A stretch of 64,000 nucleotides of DNA from Bacillus sp. SD075 (GTDB lineage Bacteria; Bacillota; Bacilli; Bacillales; DSM-1321): assembly GCF_017355165.1 (NCBI RefSeq), contig NZ_JADILK010000019.1, positions 1 to 64,000 on the forward strand. The letters are read 5' to 3'. Positions 53,743 to 64,000 of the stretch are shown piece after piece. Every line of letters starts with the position of its first letter. The stretch's first letter is position 1. The notes under the pieces are model-generated. The model saw nothing but the letters and a program-made list of their open reading frames with translations. It ran no database searches and had not been told where the DNA came from. Both the position numbers and the translations under genes were made by a program.

Positions 53743-54103
53743 ATTTTTCTCATAATTTTTTTCATTTCGTTTTATCCATCCCCAAATTTCTTTCTTCTAA
53801 ATTTTCCCCAAATATATGATATATATAAGATATATAATAAATAACTTTGGTCCATTGAATAATAAAATTTTAAGGATAAAACGTTTTCAGATGTTATATT
53901 AACATGTTTTTGTCGAAATATCCAAAGGTTAAACCACTTTATGAAACCTTTTTGAAACTATATTTCTGTTTAATTCGTCAAAATACGCTTTTAATAGACT
54001 TTTTTGCTCATTTAAGCCCTTTTTTCGCTAAAAAAAGATTTTTGTATTTTTGTATAATGATTATTTTTCAGGTAAATTTAACTAGTTTGAAAACCCTTTC
54101 AGC
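53743..54103. promoter_or_regulatory. odhAB upstream region with a cre-like element
   Basis: AT-rich gap of about 360 bases. The minus strand at 53890-53876 reads CTGAAAACGTTTTAT, sharing the TGNAANCG core of cre sites but deviating at the end. A repeated ATATAT stretch lies at 53813-53836. The open frame at 53904-54146 on the + strand lacks a ribosome site and is not called. Confidence 0.35.
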
Positions 54104-54874
54104 TCAATCAAATTTCCAAGCTGTTAAACTCAGATTGCCATATTGAAAGCTCCTGTGCAGGAGAGCTGCCTTTTTTTTATCATCCCCTAACCCCATTGCG
54201 ATGACCAATGGAATGAAATGATCTTTGGAAGGCACAGCCTCTGTACTATATGGGGCAATTTTTTCATAATTAAACAAGGATTGCAAATCCCATTTCATGA
54301 TTTTCTCTTCGACCCAGTTCTCAAACTCGATTGCCCATCCTTCTGCAACATGCATATCTTCCTGAATTTGGGTGAAGTTATGGACAATCCCGCCACTCCC
54401 GATGATCAGGACATCACTTTCCTTTAATTCCCTCAAAGTTTTCCCTATTTCATACTGTTTGTCCAATGGCAGCGCAGGACTAACGGACATAGATACGGTC
54501 GGGATGTCAGCTTCGGGGTACATGATATGCAAAAGCCCCCATGATCCATGATCTAGGGGGCGCCTTTCATCAAGTTCCCCCAATACACCTATCCTGGACA
54601 ATAAGGTTAAAATTCGATCGGACAGCTCCAGGCATCCCGCAGCAGGATACCTTATTTGAAAAATTTCTTCAGGATACCCTACAAAATCATAAATGACCTC
54701 ATGCTTCCCTGCTGCAGAAATCATTTGGTCTTCACTTTCCCAATGTGCTGACAAAATAACGATGGCTGCAGGTTTCTTCATAGTTTGCATATAATCCTTC
54801 AAAAAAGAAGTGTAGCTATTCTTTTCCAAAGCTAATAGCGGTGTTCCATGTGATAAAAACAATGATGGCATCAT
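54104..54874 (-). CDS. DODA-type extradiol dioxygenase family protein
   Basis: 256 residues of the class III extradiol (LigB) fold, like E. coli YgiD. Metal-ligand His residues are visible: H9 in LFLSHGTP, H44 in ILSAHWES, H165 in GSGGIVHNF and one in SKDHFIPLV near residue 218. Relatives open aromatic diols such as DOPA; the substrate here is unknown. The ATG at 54874 has AAAGGA rather far upstream (14 bases), so the start is slightly uncertain. It is monocistronic. Confidence 0.88.
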   Translation of the reverse strand: MMPSLFLSHGTPLLALEKNSYTSFLKDYMQTMKKPAAIVILSAHWESEDQMISAAGKHEVIYDFVGYPEEIFQIRYPAAGCLELSDRILTLLSRIGVLGELDERRPLDHGSWGLLHIMYPEADIPTVSMSVSPALPLDKQYEIGKTLRELKESDVLIIGSGGIVHNFTQIQEDMHVAEGWAIEFENWVEEKIMKWDLQSLFNYEKIAPYSTEAVPSKDHFIPLVIAMGLGDDKKKAALLHRSFQYGNLSLTAWKFD

Positions 54875-54949
54875 AGAAACGATAAATCCTTTCGCATTGT
54901 AATCTCTTATCCCTATACCTTAATTTACTATAGATAAACAATCTGTTCA

Positions 54950-55717
54950 TCATTTAAATTGGATTTTCGGGGTTGTCTCATCAATAGTATCAAAGGCATA
55001 CCCTTCTTTTTTAAGGAATTCAATTATATCAGGCAATGCATTCACTGTATTTTTCATACTATTGATATCATGCAATAAGATATTAACATGCTTTTGATTT
55101 TTCGTCCCTTTTTGTACAGCGGTAATGATTTTTTGTTCACTTATTGTCGGACTGAAGCCATCTGTCGAGTCAATGGACCAATCAATGTAAATATATCCTT
55201 TTTCCTTTAGTTGTTGAAGGATACCATTGATGATGGGTCTCGATGCAGCCTGATGCCGCAGCTGATTATTCGAGCCGCCAGGAAGGCGCACAATACGGCT
55301 TTTTATCCCATATTCCTTTTGCAGCATGGTTTCAAGCCTATTCAAATCTTGAAAAAAACTTTCAGTCGATCGATAAACGATGGAATAATCATGTGTATAT
55401 GAATGAAGGGCAATCTCATGACCGCGGGAAATCATTTCCTGATAACATTCCTTTGCGTATGGTTCTTCGTTCCCTTTTACGAAAAATGTGGCCTTAACAT
55501 GATAGCGTTCCAAAATATCCAATATCTTCATGGTATTCAAAGATGGTCCGTCATCAAAAGTCAAATAGGCGATTTTCTGATTTTCCCTACTTTTTAGGAG
55601 CGGTGTCATCTCCTCGGGAACCATCGCATGTACTTGAATGTTCTGCACATCCACACCAAATAAAATAATAATGAAAGAACCCGCCATGGAAAGAAATAAT
55701 TTTAGCATTTTCTTCAT
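54950..55717 (-). CDS. Polysaccharide deacetylase family protein
   Basis: 255 residues. N-terminal hydrophobic signal or anchor (about 5-22) and a NodB domain (about 50-250). Motif 1 is LTFDDGP with catalytic Asp and metal Asp, motif 2 is HSYTHDYS, motif 3 is RLPGGSNN, motif 4 is YIDWSIDSTDG and motif 5 is ILLHD. The catalytic set looks complete. Probable action is on wall N-acetylglucosamine or a similar polymer outside the cell. The ATG at 55717 follows GGAAGGGG by about 11 bases; an ATG at 55759 is less likely. Confidence 0.9.
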   Translation of the reverse strand: MKKMLKLFLSMAGSFIIILFGVDVQNIQVHAMVPEEMTPLLKSRENQKIAYLTFDDGPSLNTMKILDILERYHVKATFFVKGNEEPYAKECYQEMISRGHEIALHSYTHDYSIVYRSTESFFQDLNRLETMLQKEYGIKSRIVRLPGGSNNQLRHQAASRPIINGILQQLKEKGYIYIDWSIDSTDGFSPTISEQKIITAVQKGTKNQKHVNILLHDINSMKNTVNALPDIIEFLKKEGYAFDTIDETTPKIQFK

Positions 55718-55777
55718 AGGTGTTGCATCCCCTTCCTTTTGACCATTAAGATGTACCAATTAAGGGGTTTCATGCGA

Positions 55778-55812
55778 AATAAGGCAGCGGTAAAAAATAC
55801 CGCTGCCTTATT
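55778..55812 (-). terminator. Terminator of yitJ-metH
   Basis: Perfect 15-base arms (55778-55792 and 55798-55812), just past the metH stop codon. On the minus strand the hairpin ends in TTATTTCG. Confidence 0.85.
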
Positions 55813-55819
55813 AAATGAG

Positions 55820-58800
55820 TTATCGATCAACATTAAAGTAACGAGCTTCAGGATGTGCAAAAACAATGGCTGAAACGGACGCCTCTGGTTCCATCATGTA
55901 TCCTTCAGTCAATTCCACGCCAATATCTTGAGGTTGTAACAGGCGGAAAAGCTTCTCCTGGTCTTCCAGATTAGGACAAGCAGGATAACCAAATGAAAAC
56001 CTTTGCCCCGTGTACTTAGCTGCAAATCGCTCTTTCATGGTCATTTCAATCGGATCGCTTATACCTAAATCATCCCTCATTAATTGATGAATTCTTTCCG
56101 CGAACCCTTCAGCTGTTTCGAGAGCAAGTGATTGAAGGGCGTGATTTTTCAAGAAATCACCTTCATGCTTTAGTTTTTCTGCCCATTTTCTGATTCCTTT
56201 TCCGGCAGTGACCAGGAAGAAGCCAACATAATCCATTTGCCCGGAGGAGATCGGTTTCGCGAAATCCGCTAAACAAAGGTGCGGATTCGTATCTTGCCGG
56301 GGGAAGTCGAAAGTTTCCAAAACCTCATGATGATTGTCCGGGTTGTATACCAATAGCTTATCTCCTTCGCTTTGAGCAGGGAAAAATTGATAAACGGCAT
56401 GCAAGCCATAATCCGGTTCCGTCTTTAGGAATTCAATCAATTCATCAACGAGATCATTGAGCTGCACTGCTTTTTCATTCCCCTGCTTAAGCAATTCGGA
56501 AACTTTACCTTTTAACCCCAAATGATGACCAATCAGCATTTGCCTATTTATATAGGGCTGGATCACATCCAATGGATAGTTTTTCAGGACGTGACGCTTG
56601 ATGTCACGCGGTTTTTGAACAGGAACATCGCTTAAAGGGGCAGCTGTGGACTGCTTACGAACAGGTTTTTCCATCGTAGCTGCAATGGCGGCATTCGCTT
56701 TCGATCTTTCTCGTTTCTCGACTAACTCTGCCAAATACACCACTTTTTTATCAGCGTCATGTAAAATATTCGTTACAGCCAAACCATCCATCGCATCTTT
56801 GGAATATAAAACCGGACCTTCATATTCAGGTGATATTTTAAAATCGGTGAATTTACGGGATAATGCTGCCCCTCCCACTAAAATTGGGGTATCTATACCC
56901 GCTTGCCTTAAATCCTGTGCGGTTAAAACCATTTGCTGTGCCGATTTGACAAGTAACCCAGATAGGCCAATGATGGTAGGCTCATGTTTTCGAACCTCTT
57001 CAATGATTTGTTGCGGTGCGACCTTTATTCCCAAATCAATGACTTCATAGCCATTATTGGATAGGATGATATCCACTAGGTTTTTCCCGATATCATGCAC
57101 ATCTCCCTTGACAGTCGCCAGCAGGATTTTTCCTTTCTTAGCACTATCTTCAGAGTTTTCCATTAGTGGTTCAAGGTGAGACACAGCCGCCTTCATCGCT
57201 TCAGCACTCTGAAGCACCTCTGCTACAATAAGTTGGTTGTCATTAAATAACCGACCCACCTCACTCATGCCATCCATCAATGGTCCATTGATGATTTCCA
57301 ATGGGCTATCACCACGCTCAATTGCTTTATTTAAATCATCAATCAATCCTTCTTTCGTTCCTTCGATAATATAGTTACCTAAACGGTCGTCCAATGGCAG
57401 GACCACACCATTATCCTTCTTCTCCGCTTTTTTCCCACGATAAAATTCGGTAAATATCGCTAAGGTTTCTGTAGATGTCTCAAACAGGAGTGCCTCAGCC
57501 AACTTCACTTCCTCTTCAGGTATCAGAGCGAAACGTTCAAGTTTTTCTGTATTCACGATAGCATAATCGAGACCCGCTTTTGTACAATGGTAAAGGAAAA
57601 CTGCATTTAATATTTCCCTTCCCCTCGCTGGCAGACCGAAAGAAACATTCGAAATGCCAAGTATCGTTAGGCATTCCGGAAACTTTTCTTTAATCGCCCT
57701 TATTCCATTCACCGTTTCTAAAGCAGATCCGATATATTGTTCATCCCCTGTGCCTACAGGAAATACCAGTGGATCAAAAATGATGTCACTTTTATTTAGC
57801 CCATACTTATTAACGAGCAAATCCACAGATCGTGTAGCCACTTCCAATTTCCGTTCAGCATCGACGGCCATTCCAATTTCATCAATGGTTCCTACGACAA
57901 CGGCAGCACCATATTGATGGACGAAGGGTACTATTTTTTCAAATCGCTCCTCACCATCTTCAAGGTTTATGGAATTAATGATCGATTTTCCTTGTGAATG
58001 TTTTAGTGCTTGTTCAAGTACGGCTTCATCCGTAGTGTCGATGACCAAGGGTACTTTCACTTTTTTGACGACCTCTTCTACGAATTCCTTCATATCGCCA
58101 AGCTCATCCCCATCAGGGTCAGCAAGACAGATATCAATGACATGGGCTCCTTTTTTTACCTGGGAACGTGCAATTTCGGCAGCTGGCTCGTAATGCTTTC
58201 CACGAATCAACTCCTTGAACTTTCGGGAACCGATGACATTCGTTCTTTCACCTACGAATAAAGGACGCATTGAATCATCATAAATGAGCGGTTCTATTCC
58301 TGATACGGCATGTCCATGGGCTGTTTCTGTAATTGTACGTGGCTTCATGCCTTCAAGGACCCTGGAAAGTTCTTTAATATGCTCTGGTGTCGTACCACAA
58401 CATCCGCCAATGATATTGACCCATCCCTTTTCGGCAAATTGCTTCATTTTCTCTGCCAGGGAAGTAGGTGACTCATGATAGTGACCTTCTTCATCAGGGA
58501 GCCCGGCATTTGGATAACAACTGATTGCGCTATTTGATATATCTGCAAGTGTCCTGATATGGTCTATCATGAATTCCGGCCCTGTTGCACAATTAAGGCC
58601 GACAGCAACGGGCTTCATGTGTTCAACCGATAAATAAAAAGCTTCTATCGACTGCCCAGCAAGTGTCGTGCCCATCGGTTCGATTGTTCCTGATATGATC
58701 ACCGGCACATCTTTTCCTGTTTTAGCGAATGCTGCTTTGATTCCAGAAAAGGCAGCCTTGACATTAAGCATATCCTGACAGGTTTCCACCAATAGCAAGT

Positions 58801-59269
58801 CTACCCCGCCATCCAAGAGTCCCAGTGCCTGTTCTTCATAAGAATCGGTTAAAATATCAAAGGTCGTTCCTCCTGTTACGGAAAGCGTTTTTGTAGTGGG
58901 ACCCATCGAACCAGCTACATACCTAGGCCATTCATCATTGGAATACTTTTCACAAGCTTTAACGGCAAGCTCAGCTGAAATTTTATTAAGCTTGTAGGCG
59001 ATCGTGCTTACTTGGTATTCTTCAAGAACGATACTGGTCGCACCGAAGGTATTCGTTTCAATGATATCTGCACCCGCTGCTAAATATTTTTCATGGATGG
59101 ATTGGATGATTTCTGGTTGCGTCAGTGATAAATATTCATTGCAGCCTTCGAATTGTTCCCCTCCAAAATCCTCTGCTGTCAAATTCTCAGCTTGGAGCAT
59201 GGTTCCCATTGCCCCGTCAAGAAGGAGAATCTTAGAATTTAACTGATCTTGAATCGCTTTTTTATTCAT
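55820..59269 (-). CDS. metH: Cobalamin-dependent methionine synthase
   Basis: 1149 residues with the full four-module layout. Homocysteine-binding domain (about 1-310) with zinc Cys in [11 protein letters not shown]; pterin-binding domain (about 335-600) with NVIGSRKF and [14 protein letters not shown]12 domain (about 630-870) with [21 protein letters not shown] and [10 protein letters not shown]; activation domain (about 900-1149) with the SAM-binding [17 protein letters not shown]. It methylates homocysteine with methyl-tetrahydrofolate. The start overlaps the yitJ end by 8 bases. The unit is under a SAM riboswitch. Confidence 0.96.
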   Translation of the reverse strand: MNKKAIQDQLNSKILLLDGAMGTMLQAENLTAEDFGGEQFEGCNEYLSLTQPEIIQSIHEKYLAAGADIIETNTFGATSIVLEEYQVSTIAYKLNKISAELAVKACEKYSNDEWPRYVAGSMGPTTKTLSVTGGTTFDILTDSYEEQALGLLDGGVDLLLVETCQDMLNVKAAFSGIKAAFAKTGKDVPVIISGTIEPMGTTLAGQSIEAFYLSVEHMKPVAVGLNCATGPEFMIDHIRTLADISNSAISCYPNAGLPDEEGHYHESPTSLAEKMKQFAEKGWVNIIGGCCGTTPEHIKELSRVLEGMKPRTITETAHGHAVSGIEPLIYDDSMRPLFVGERTNVIGSRKFKELIRGKHYEPAAEIARSQVKKGAHVIDICLADPDGDELGDMKEFVEEVVKKVKVPLVIDTTDEAVLEQALKHSQGKSIINSINLEDGEERFEKIVPFVHQYGAAVVVGTIDEIGMAVDAERKLEVATRSVDLLVNKYGLNKSDIIFDPLVFPVGTGDEQYIGSALETVNGIRAIKEKFPECLTILGISNVSFGLPARGREILNAVFLYHCTKAGLDYAIVNTEKLERFALIPEEEVKLAEALLFETSTETLAIFTEFYRGKKAEKKDNGVVLPLDDRLGNYIIEGTKEGLIDDLNKAIERGDSPLEIINGPLMDGMSEVGRLFNDNQLIVAEVLQSAEAMKAAVSHLEPLMENSEDSAKKGKILLATVKGDVHDIGKNLVDIILSNNGYEVIDLGIKVAPQQIIEEVRKHEPTIIGLSGLLVKSAQQMVLTAQDLRQAGIDTPILVGGAALSRKFTDFKISPEYEGPVLYSKDAMDGLAVTNILHDADKKVVYLAELVEKRERSKANAAIAATMEKPVRKQSTAAPLSDVPVQKPRDIKRHVLKNYPLDVIQPYINRQMLIGHHLGLKGKVSELLKQGNEKAVQLNDLVDELIEFLKTEPDYGLHAVYQFFPAQSEGDKLLVYNPDNHHEVLETFDFPRQDTNPHLCLADFAKPISSGQMDYVGFFLVTAGKGIRKWAEKLKHEGDFLKNHALQSLALETAEGFAERIHQLMRDDLGISDPIEMTMKERFAAKYTGQRFSFGYPACPNLEDQEKLFRLLQPQDIGVELTEGYMMEPEASVSAIVFAHPEARYFNVDR

Positions 59270-61112
59270 GAACTGCCACCTCTGATGTATGTTTACTATC
59301 GACTTTTCTGATATATTTCGTAAGTTCCGCTGTCATTTCATAGCGAAGGAACGGAGTGATTAAATATATGCCTTTGAATTTTTCCCTTGCCGCGTCCACT
59401 AGCTCCCGTGCGATATTCACCCCTTCAATCCTTGACTTTACAGGATCATCCCCCGCTAAAGCCATAGCCCTTCTAACATTATCAGGCAATTTGATTCCTG
59501 GGATCTCATTATGGATGAATTCGGCATTCCTTGTGCTTGTCAAAGGCATGATACCGATGAAGATTGGGGTCTCTAAATGTTTTGTAGCCTCATATACTTC
59601 TTCGATCTGCTCCACCGAATAAACTGGCTGTGTCAAAAAGGATTGAGCACCGCAGGCAATCTTCTTTTCCATTCTCAGTACGGCTTTATCCAGATATTTC
59701 ACATTGGGATTAAAAGCTGCCGCAATTTTAAAATTTGCCCGTTGGCCCAAACTTTGACCGGAATAGGAAAGACCTTCATTAAATTGTTTGACCATGCTTA
59801 TTAGGTCAAAGGAAGATAAATCATAAACCGAAGTGGCACCCGGGAAGTCCCCAATTTTTGAAGGATCTCCCGTGATGATCAATATTTCGTCCAGCCCCAC
59901 CGTCTGCAGACCCATTAAATGTGACTGCAGGCCAATCAAATTTCGATCACGGCATGTTATATGCACCATCGGTTTTATATTCAATTGGTTCTTCAGTAAA
60001 TTAGCAAGTGCATCATTCGATATCCTTGGTGAGGCAAGTGAATTATCCGCTAATGTAATGGAGTCGACCCCTGCTTTTTTCAAAACCTCAGCACCAGTCA
60101 TGAAGCTCTCTATTCCCAGCTTTTTCGGTGGATCGAGTTCAACAAGAATCGTCCTTTCTGTTTTAGCCTTTTCGAAAAGGGGAAGCTCCAATTCCCTATC
60201 ATTCACTTCAATTATTTCTATTTCACGGGATTTCGTAAATTTCTCTTTCACGGGTGCCAAACTCCCAATCGCATTCTTTACAGCTTGAATATGCAGTGGA
60301 GTCGTTCCACAGCACCCTCCTATGATTGCGGCACCTTGCTCACGAAGTTCTAGGGCACTTGAACCGAAATATTCCGGTACAGCTTTATAGACGAGCCTAC
60401 CATCCACATAATCCGGGAGGCTGGCATTAGGATAAATGGCAATTGATGCTTGCTTTGGCAAACTCACTTCTTCCAAGGCGCGAATCATATGATGTGGACC
60501 GAGACGGCAATTCACCCCCACTACATCGGCACCCAATTGCTCGAGTTTTTGAAAGGCATCATTTAAATGGATTCCATTTTGAAGATTGCCTAGTTCATGC
60601 ATTGAAACATTTGCGATGATCGGCAGTCCCGTTTCATTTTTAACGATTTGCAGGACGGTTTCCAATTCTTCCAGGTCATAAAATGTTTCCAAGAGGATCC
60701 CATCAGGGTTTTCCATCAACAGACTGTATAGCTGTTCACGAAAACCCCGTTTTATCTCTTCCAAGCTTAAATCCGATTTCCTGATACTCCGCTGTGCCCC
60801 TATGGTACCGAAAACATATGCCTTTCCTTTTGCCGCTTTTTTAGCAAGAATGACACCCTGGCGATTGATTCTACTCACTTCATCTTCAAGTCCATGCCGT
60901 TTCAATTTGTTGAAATTTGCACCGTATGTATTCGATTGAAGGATGTCTGCACCAGCTTCCAGATAAGCACGATGTATGGACTCTATTTGATCTGGGTTCG
61001 TGCAGTTCAATTCCTCATAACATTGATCGATGCCATGAGAATACAGTAAGGTCCCCATTGCCCCTTCCCCAACCAACATTCTTTCTTTCACTTCTTTACG
61101 AAAATTCATCAT
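59262..61112 (-). CDS. yitJ: Bifunctional homocysteine S-methyltransferase / methylene-THF reductase (YitJ)
   Basis: 616 residues. The N-terminal half (about 1-300) is a homocysteine methyltransferase domain with zinc Cys residues in [10 protein letters not shown] and [11 protein letters not shown]. The C-terminal half (about 320-610) is the MetF-type methylene-tetrahydrofolate reductase with [25 protein letters not shown] and [12 protein letters not shown]. It makes the methyl-THF that MetH uses, which explains the coupling. The start is one of two adjacent ATGs (61112 or 61109) behind GAGAGGG. It is preceded by an S-box leader. Confidence 0.94.
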   Translation of the reverse strand: MMNFRKEVKERMLVGEGAMGTLLYSHGIDQCYEELNCTNPDQIESIHRAYLEAGADILQSNTYGANFNKLKRHGLEDEVSRINRQGVILAKKAAKGKAYVFGTIGAQRSIRKSDLSLEEIKRGFREQLYSLLMENPDGILLETFYDLEELETVLQIVKNETGLPIIANVSMHELGNLQNGIHLNDAFQKLEQLGADVVGVNCRLGPHHMIRALEEVSLPKQASIAIYPNASLPDYVDGRLVYKAVPEYFGSSALELREQGAAIIGGCCGTTPLHIQAVKNAIGSLAPVKEKFTKSREIEIIEVNDRELELPLFEKAKTERTILVELDPPKKLGIESFMTGAEVLKKAGVDSITLADNSLASPRISNDALANLLKNQLNIKPMVHITCRDRNLIGLQSHLMGLQTVGLDEILIITGDPSKIGDFPGATSVYDLSSFDLISMVKQFNEGLSYSGQSLGQRANFKIAAAFNPNVKYLDKAVLRMEKKIACGAQSFLTQPVYSVEQIEEVYEATKHLETPIFIGIMPLTSTRNAEFIHNEIPGIKLPDNVRRAMALAGDDPVKSRIEGVNIARELVDAAREKFKGIYLITPFLRYEMTAELTKYIRKVDSKHTSEVAVHE

Positions 61113-61172
61113 TACACCCTCTCTCAAAAACAATCCTGTTTTTGTCGTATTCTAAGAGTATGAGAGAAAAGG

Positions 61173-61310
61173 AAAAAAAACCTTCTCAAAGAAGAAGGTT
61201 TATTGAAACATTCTCCTCATCTATCAAGCTCTGCTTGCTGGATTTAGCACCTTTGCCTAAGCTGGTTGCTGAGGTTTCTTCGGGCCAGTCCCTCCACCTC
61301 TCTCGATAAG
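61173..61310 (-). promoter_or_regulatory. SAM-I (S-box) riboswitch with terminator
   Basis: On the minus strand the aptamer runs from CTTATCGAGAG at 61310 through GGTGGAGGGACTGGCCC, GAAACCTCAGCAACC and AAGGTGCTAAATCC to GATAGATGAG at 61216. These are the conserved S-box elements. A terminator stem (AACCTTCTTC with GAGAAGG, 61181-61202) and T8 follow. High S-adenosylmethionine should stop transcription into yitJ-metH. Confidence 0.97.
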
Positions 61311-61423
61311 ATCCATTTATATAATTTTCACAAGATTTCAAAATTTGATTATACTTAATTTACATTAATAATCTGTCAATTTCAATACCTGATCGACATT
61401 TTTTTCACATTTGCGAAAATCAT

Positions 61424-62074
61424 TCAATCTTTAGCAGCTTGAACCCTCTTCAAGATCCTTTGTTTCCAGTCTTCCGCTAACGAGTCTAGAGTAAGTAAAG
61501 CATTTACCCCTTCAAGCCCATCCCTTTTATGAAGGATTACCTCTGCTGCATAATGAACGGAAACTTTTTCTTGCAAACGATCTATTAGCACGATTTCATT
61601 TTGTTTATTTATCATTCCTTCTTGAAGTACTCTTGCAAAATAACCAGTGAAACTCGTTTTCAGCACGAGTTCTAGAAATTTAGGTTCTTGATTGAAGAGG
61701 GAAATGGTCGAACAAGGTATCCTCCCCTGGTTAATTTGAACAATCACATCGCCTATTTGATAAATATCGCCGATATACGTTGTTTCTTCCCTCATCCCCG
61801 TTATAGTTAAATTTTCACCAAATGCAGGGATTTCCAGCTTTTTAGAGAATGTTTCATTCCATAATGAATAATGTTCAAAGGGGTAAAAGCACAAAGCCCG
61901 GTCAGAACCTCCATGGAACTTTAGATTGCCTACCCCATCACCAATTATGCCTGATTTTGTCACTGTCACATTATCCCTTGCTTGTTTATCCATGGCTGAA
62001 AAGATATCGATACTCGAAAAACTTTCATGTTGCGGCTTCGCGGCATGAAGTGATTTGATTTTTCCATTTTCCAT
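61424..62074 (-). CDS. MOSC domain protein
   Basis: 216 residues. The MOSC core (about 30-160) has FHGGSDRALCFYPFEHYSLW, AFGENLTITG and the conserved Cys in QGRIPCSTISLF, a likely persulfide or molybdopterin-handling residue. A C-terminal 3-alpha domain (about 165-216) follows. It resembles E. coli YiiM and B. subtilis YflK, linked to N-hydroxylated base reduction. The ATG at 62074 has GGAAG about 7 bases upstream; an ATG at 62092 is possible. Confidence 0.88.
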   Translation of the reverse strand: MENGKIKSLHAAKPQHESFSSIDIFSAMDKQARDNVTVTKSGIIGDGVGNLKFHGGSDRALCFYPFEHYSLWNETFSKKLEIPAFGENLTITGMREETTYIGDIYQIGDVIVQINQGRIPCSTISLFNQEPKFLELVLKTSFTGYFARVLQEGMINKQNEIVLIDRLQEKVSVHYAAEVILHKRDGLEGVNALLTLDSLAEDWKQRILKRVQAAKD

Positions 62075-62261
62075 TTTGCATCTTCCATTCATATTTAATT
62101 AATAGCATCCTATATGTATAAATTATACTAAAAATCCATTTTATTCTGTAGTTTTTTATAACAATATAGCAAATCTGAAAATGAAAAAGCACAGGAACCG
62201 TTAAGCAAGCGAAATATGATTGATTTCCAGAAAAATTCATAGATTAGTTTCAGTAATTTTG

Positions 62262-62390
62262 TTGCTATTTCAGAATTAAATATGGTAGAATATGAACACA
62301 ATATATAGTCGAAAACTACAACCGTTCGCCTATATGTTGATTTTCACGATTGAATTCCTCATTGTCGCTCTTTAGGGAGCGAATTTTTTT
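62262..62390 (+). ncRNA. Candidate small RNA: promoter-terminator pair without an ORF
   Basis: TTGCTA (62262-62267), 18 bases and TAGAAT (62286-62291) form a sigma-A-like promoter. A hairpin TCGCTC/GAGCGA (62365-62370 and 62377-62382) with ATTTTTTT ends the unit. The predicted transcript is about 90 bases from about 62299 and has no ORF with a ribosome site. No + strand gene follows for more than 1 kb, so it is not an obvious leader. The rest of the 62075-62589 gap shows nothing else. Confidence 0.45.
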
Positions 62391-62529
62391 GCCTTCATAT
62401 CCTTCATATCCATCCATCATTTTCTTTTAATTCCATTCAGTTCGTTATATCGTGACCCACTTACCTATTTATACTTTCCTTCCCTATGTAATCCTCCTTG
62501 TTCCGTCACTTTCCTTTAGTAGGCAAGGT

Positions 62530-62588
62530 CCCTTGTTAAAACAAGCAGAAAGCCGAGCGACATCATGCGTCTTCCGCTCAGCTTCCTG
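62530..62588 (-). terminator. Probable terminator of ku
   Basis: On the minus strand AAGCTGAGCG pairs with CGCTCGGCTT after a 15-base loop, followed by a T-rich CTGCTTGTTTT. Confidence 0.55.
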
Positions 62589-62589
62589 T

Positions 62590-63432
62590 TTAAGCTTGTT
62601 TCTTTTTTTTCGGTGCCGCTTTCTTTCGGGTCGTCTTTTTCTTTTCCGGTTCATCATGTTTCGTACGGTCAATGGATGCCTGTAATGCCTCCATTAAATC
62701 GGTTACATTGTTGGAAACTGGTTCTTTTGTTTTGGCTGCAATCGTCGACTGTCCCGTTTTCTTTGATTCAATCAATTCAAGTAAAGCGGTTCGATAGTCA
62801 TCGGTGTATTTTGAGGGATCGAAAGTAGTCGTTAATTGATCTATCAATAATACGGCGGTATCGATTTCTTTTTTTACAATGGTATCATTGGCAGGTATAT
62901 TCGGAACATCCGCTGTTGAGCGGACTTCATCCGGATAATGAATCGTCTCCATCACCAAGGTATTCTCAACGACTCGTATTACCGCCATTTGTTCTTTAGA
63001 GCGAATGATGATTTTCGCTAACCCTACCTTATTCGACTTCTTGAGGGCCTGCCTCAAAAGAGAATAAGCTTTTATCCCTCCGTCATTAGGGGACATGTAA
63101 TAACTCCGGTTAAAATAAATGGGATCTATTTCTTCAATTTTAACGAAATCCACGATTTCCACGGCTTTTTCTTCGTTTTGTTTTTTCAGCTGTTCTAGTT
63201 CATTGTCTTCCAATACAACAAATTTCCCCTTTGTATACTCAAAAGCGCGGACTATATCATCCTTCCCCACTTCCTTCTGGCATACCGGACAAACCTTTTC
63301 GTATTTAATCGGTGAATGACATTCCTTATGCAACGTCCTTAAAGAAATATCCTTATCCTCCGTTGCAGCATGAAGTTTAATCGGGATGTTCACCAAACCG
63401 AATGATATGCTCCCCTTCCACATCGTATGCAT
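62590..63432 (-). CDS. ku: Non-homologous end joining protein Ku
   Basis: 280 residues. The bacterial Ku core (about 3-250) starts MHTMWKGSISFGLVNIPIKL and includes CHSPIKYEKVCPVCQKEV, EFVKI-like strand motifs and AVIRVVENTLVMETIHYPDE. A Lys-rich tail (about 255-280, KKKTTRKKAAPKKKK) likely aids DNA and ligase binding. It bridges DNA ends for LigD repair, in Bacillus mainly in spores. I chose the ATG at 63432 behind GAGGTGACGAAT; a start 96 bases upstream lacks a site. Divergent from ligD. Confidence 0.95.
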   Translation of the reverse strand: MHTMWKGSISFGLVNIPIKLHAATEDKDISLRTLHKECHSPIKYEKVCPVCQKEVGKDDIVRAFEYTKGKFVVLEDNELEQLKKQNEEKAVEIVDFVKIEEIDPIYFNRSYYMSPNDGGIKAYSLLRQALKKSNKVGLAKIIIRSKEQMAVIRVVENTLVMETIHYPDEVRSTADVPNIPANDTIVKKEIDTAVLLIDQLTTTFDPSKYTDDYRTALLELIESKKTGQSTIAAKTKEPVSNNVTDLMEALQASIDRTKHDEPEKKKTTRKKAAPKKKKQA

Positions 63433-63583
63433 ATTCGTCACCTCATAACTTATTTTTAAAGAGAAGAACAATTTTATTATTCCACTTTGTTCAAAAAAAA
63501 ACGAAAAAACAATTGCCAACTCTAACAATTCGTTTTTTTGGCAAAATAATGTTAAACAACTATTTGCGGAGGGAAATAAAAAG

Positions 63584-64000
63584 ATGAAACCGATGCTGCC
63601 AACCTATTACCCCGAAGCCCCAAGCTCCAAGGATTGGCGTTATGAAGTTAAATATGACGGCTTTAGGGCTATTTTAACAATAGACTCCGATACCATAAAC
63701 ATCTCGAGTAGGAACGAGAAGGAATTATCACCACAATTCCCGGAAATCATTGCATACATCAAAGATCTGGACCTGGAAGATTATCTCCCGCTTCAGTTAG
63801 ATGGAGAATTGGTCTGGCTTACCAATCAAGCGAAAGCAGACTTTTTTCAAATACAATGGCGAGGACGCCTAGGGAAACAATCCTTAATTTCAGAAATAGC
63901 CCGATTTTCCCCATGCCGGTTTTTAGCGTTTGACCTGCTTCGCATCAGCGGAAAAGACGTAACAGCTAAACCTATGGAAGAACGAAGGGAATTGATGTTG
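63584..64000 (+). CDS. ligD: ATP-dependent DNA ligase LigD, 5' part
   Basis: The first 139 codons are visible; the gene runs off the window. MKPMLPTYYPEAPSSKDW is followed by the ligase nucleotidyl motif I, EVKYDGFRA, whose Lys takes AMP, and motif III-like LQLDGELVW with FLAFDLL. The ligase domain comes first, as in B. subtilis LigD (YkoU), where the polymerase domain is C-terminal; the latter lies outside. GGAGGG precedes the ATG by about 11 bases. It pairs with the divergent ku gene 150 bases away. Confidence 0.92.
   Translation, partial: MKPMLPTYYPEAPSSKDWRYEVKYDGFRAILTIDSDTINISSRNEKELSPQFPEIIAYIKDLDLEDYLPLQLDGELVWLTNQAKADFFQIQWRGRLGKQSLISEIARFSPCRFLAFDLLRISGKDVTAKPMEERRELML

Noticed and set aside
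53904-54146. 80-codon open frame in the odhA upstream region
   Set aside because: Phe/Leu-rich product of AT-rich DNA, no ribosome site, and it runs into the dioxygenase gene on the other strand.
54142-54180. Hairpin followed by T8 on the + strand
   Set aside because: It lies inside the 3' end of the dioxygenase gene, and no + strand gene precedes it. A terminator there would have no purpose.
63498-63541. A-rich/T-rich inverted arms between ku and ligD
   Set aside because: The arms (AAAAAACGAA / TTCGTTTTTT) are mostly homopolymer and the loop is long. No sigma-G promoter match was convincing either.
1-64000. CRISPR arrays, rRNA, tRNA genes, prophage modules
   Set aside because: I looked for repeat-spacer patterns, tRNA cloverleaf signatures and phage structural genes and saw none.

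Overview
The window looks like chromosomal DNA of an endospore-forming Bacillaceae bacterium, probably near Bacillus/Peribacillus. That placement is inferred from gene content and was not computed. The evidence is cotJABC, a YocH-type LysM-3D protein, a YkvT-type SleB hydrolase, YdjO-type zinc proteins, the yuaF-floT pair, ykpA, yitJ-metH behind a SAM riboswitch, and a ku gene divergent from a LigD-type ligase. The DNA is AT-rich, with strong AGGAGG ribosome binding sites and many GTG/TTG starts.

Layout. 0-9.5 kb: a CBS protein, an MBL hydrolase, an SGNH hydrolase plus ABC exporter operon, an MFS transporter, an orphan PAS-PAS histidine kinase and a YitT membrane protein. 9.5-24 kb: two YdjO paralogues, recQ, a yocH-like gene, cotJABC, a CvfB-like protein, a decayed two-component gene, an HPt-REC-GGDEF-REC protein, an alanyl-tRNA editing protein, two unknown small genes, a GNAT enzyme and helD. 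24-35 kb: an accessory island rich in remnants (IS3 orfA, an IS4 transposase fused to a serine-recombinase tail, a second recombinase tail, membrane-protein and dehydrogenase fragments). The island carries two intact units: a BCCT transporter with a HAL/PAL-family lyase, and an FAD monooxygenase with a divergent TetR regulator. 35-64 kb: core genome with an RDD protein, ykpA, yuaF-floT, bioY, a YusW-like lipoprotein, a hemolysin-III protein, a broken ArsR-DUF2087 gene, a spore hydrolase, small metabolic genes, fruRKA, odhAB, a DODA dioxygenase, a polysaccharide deacetylase, yitJ-metH, a MOSC protein, ku and the start of ligD.

Most striking point. The HAL/PAL-family lyase at 27860-29398 keeps the family's other signature motifs but has lost the Ala-Ser-Gly triad that forms the MIO cofactor. 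It lies just downstream of a betaine/carnitine/choline-type (BCCT) transporter. The best-known MIO-independent member of this fold is ergothionase, which eliminates trimethylamine from the betaine ergothioneine. I therefore propose an uptake-and-cleavage cassette for ergothioneine or a related trimethylammonium betaine, set between mobile-element debris. This is inference from motifs and context.

Regulation visible in the sequence: a SAM-I riboswitch and terminator before yitJ-metH; a sigma-W-like promoter before yuaF-floT; a perfect 16-bp palindrome before the FAD monooxygenase; palindromes overlapping the -10 regions of the yitT-like gene and bioY; a WalR-like box before the yocH-like gene; a cre-like site and direct repeats before fruR; and many intrinsic terminators. 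A promoter-terminator pair at 62262-62390 with no ORF may be a small RNA.
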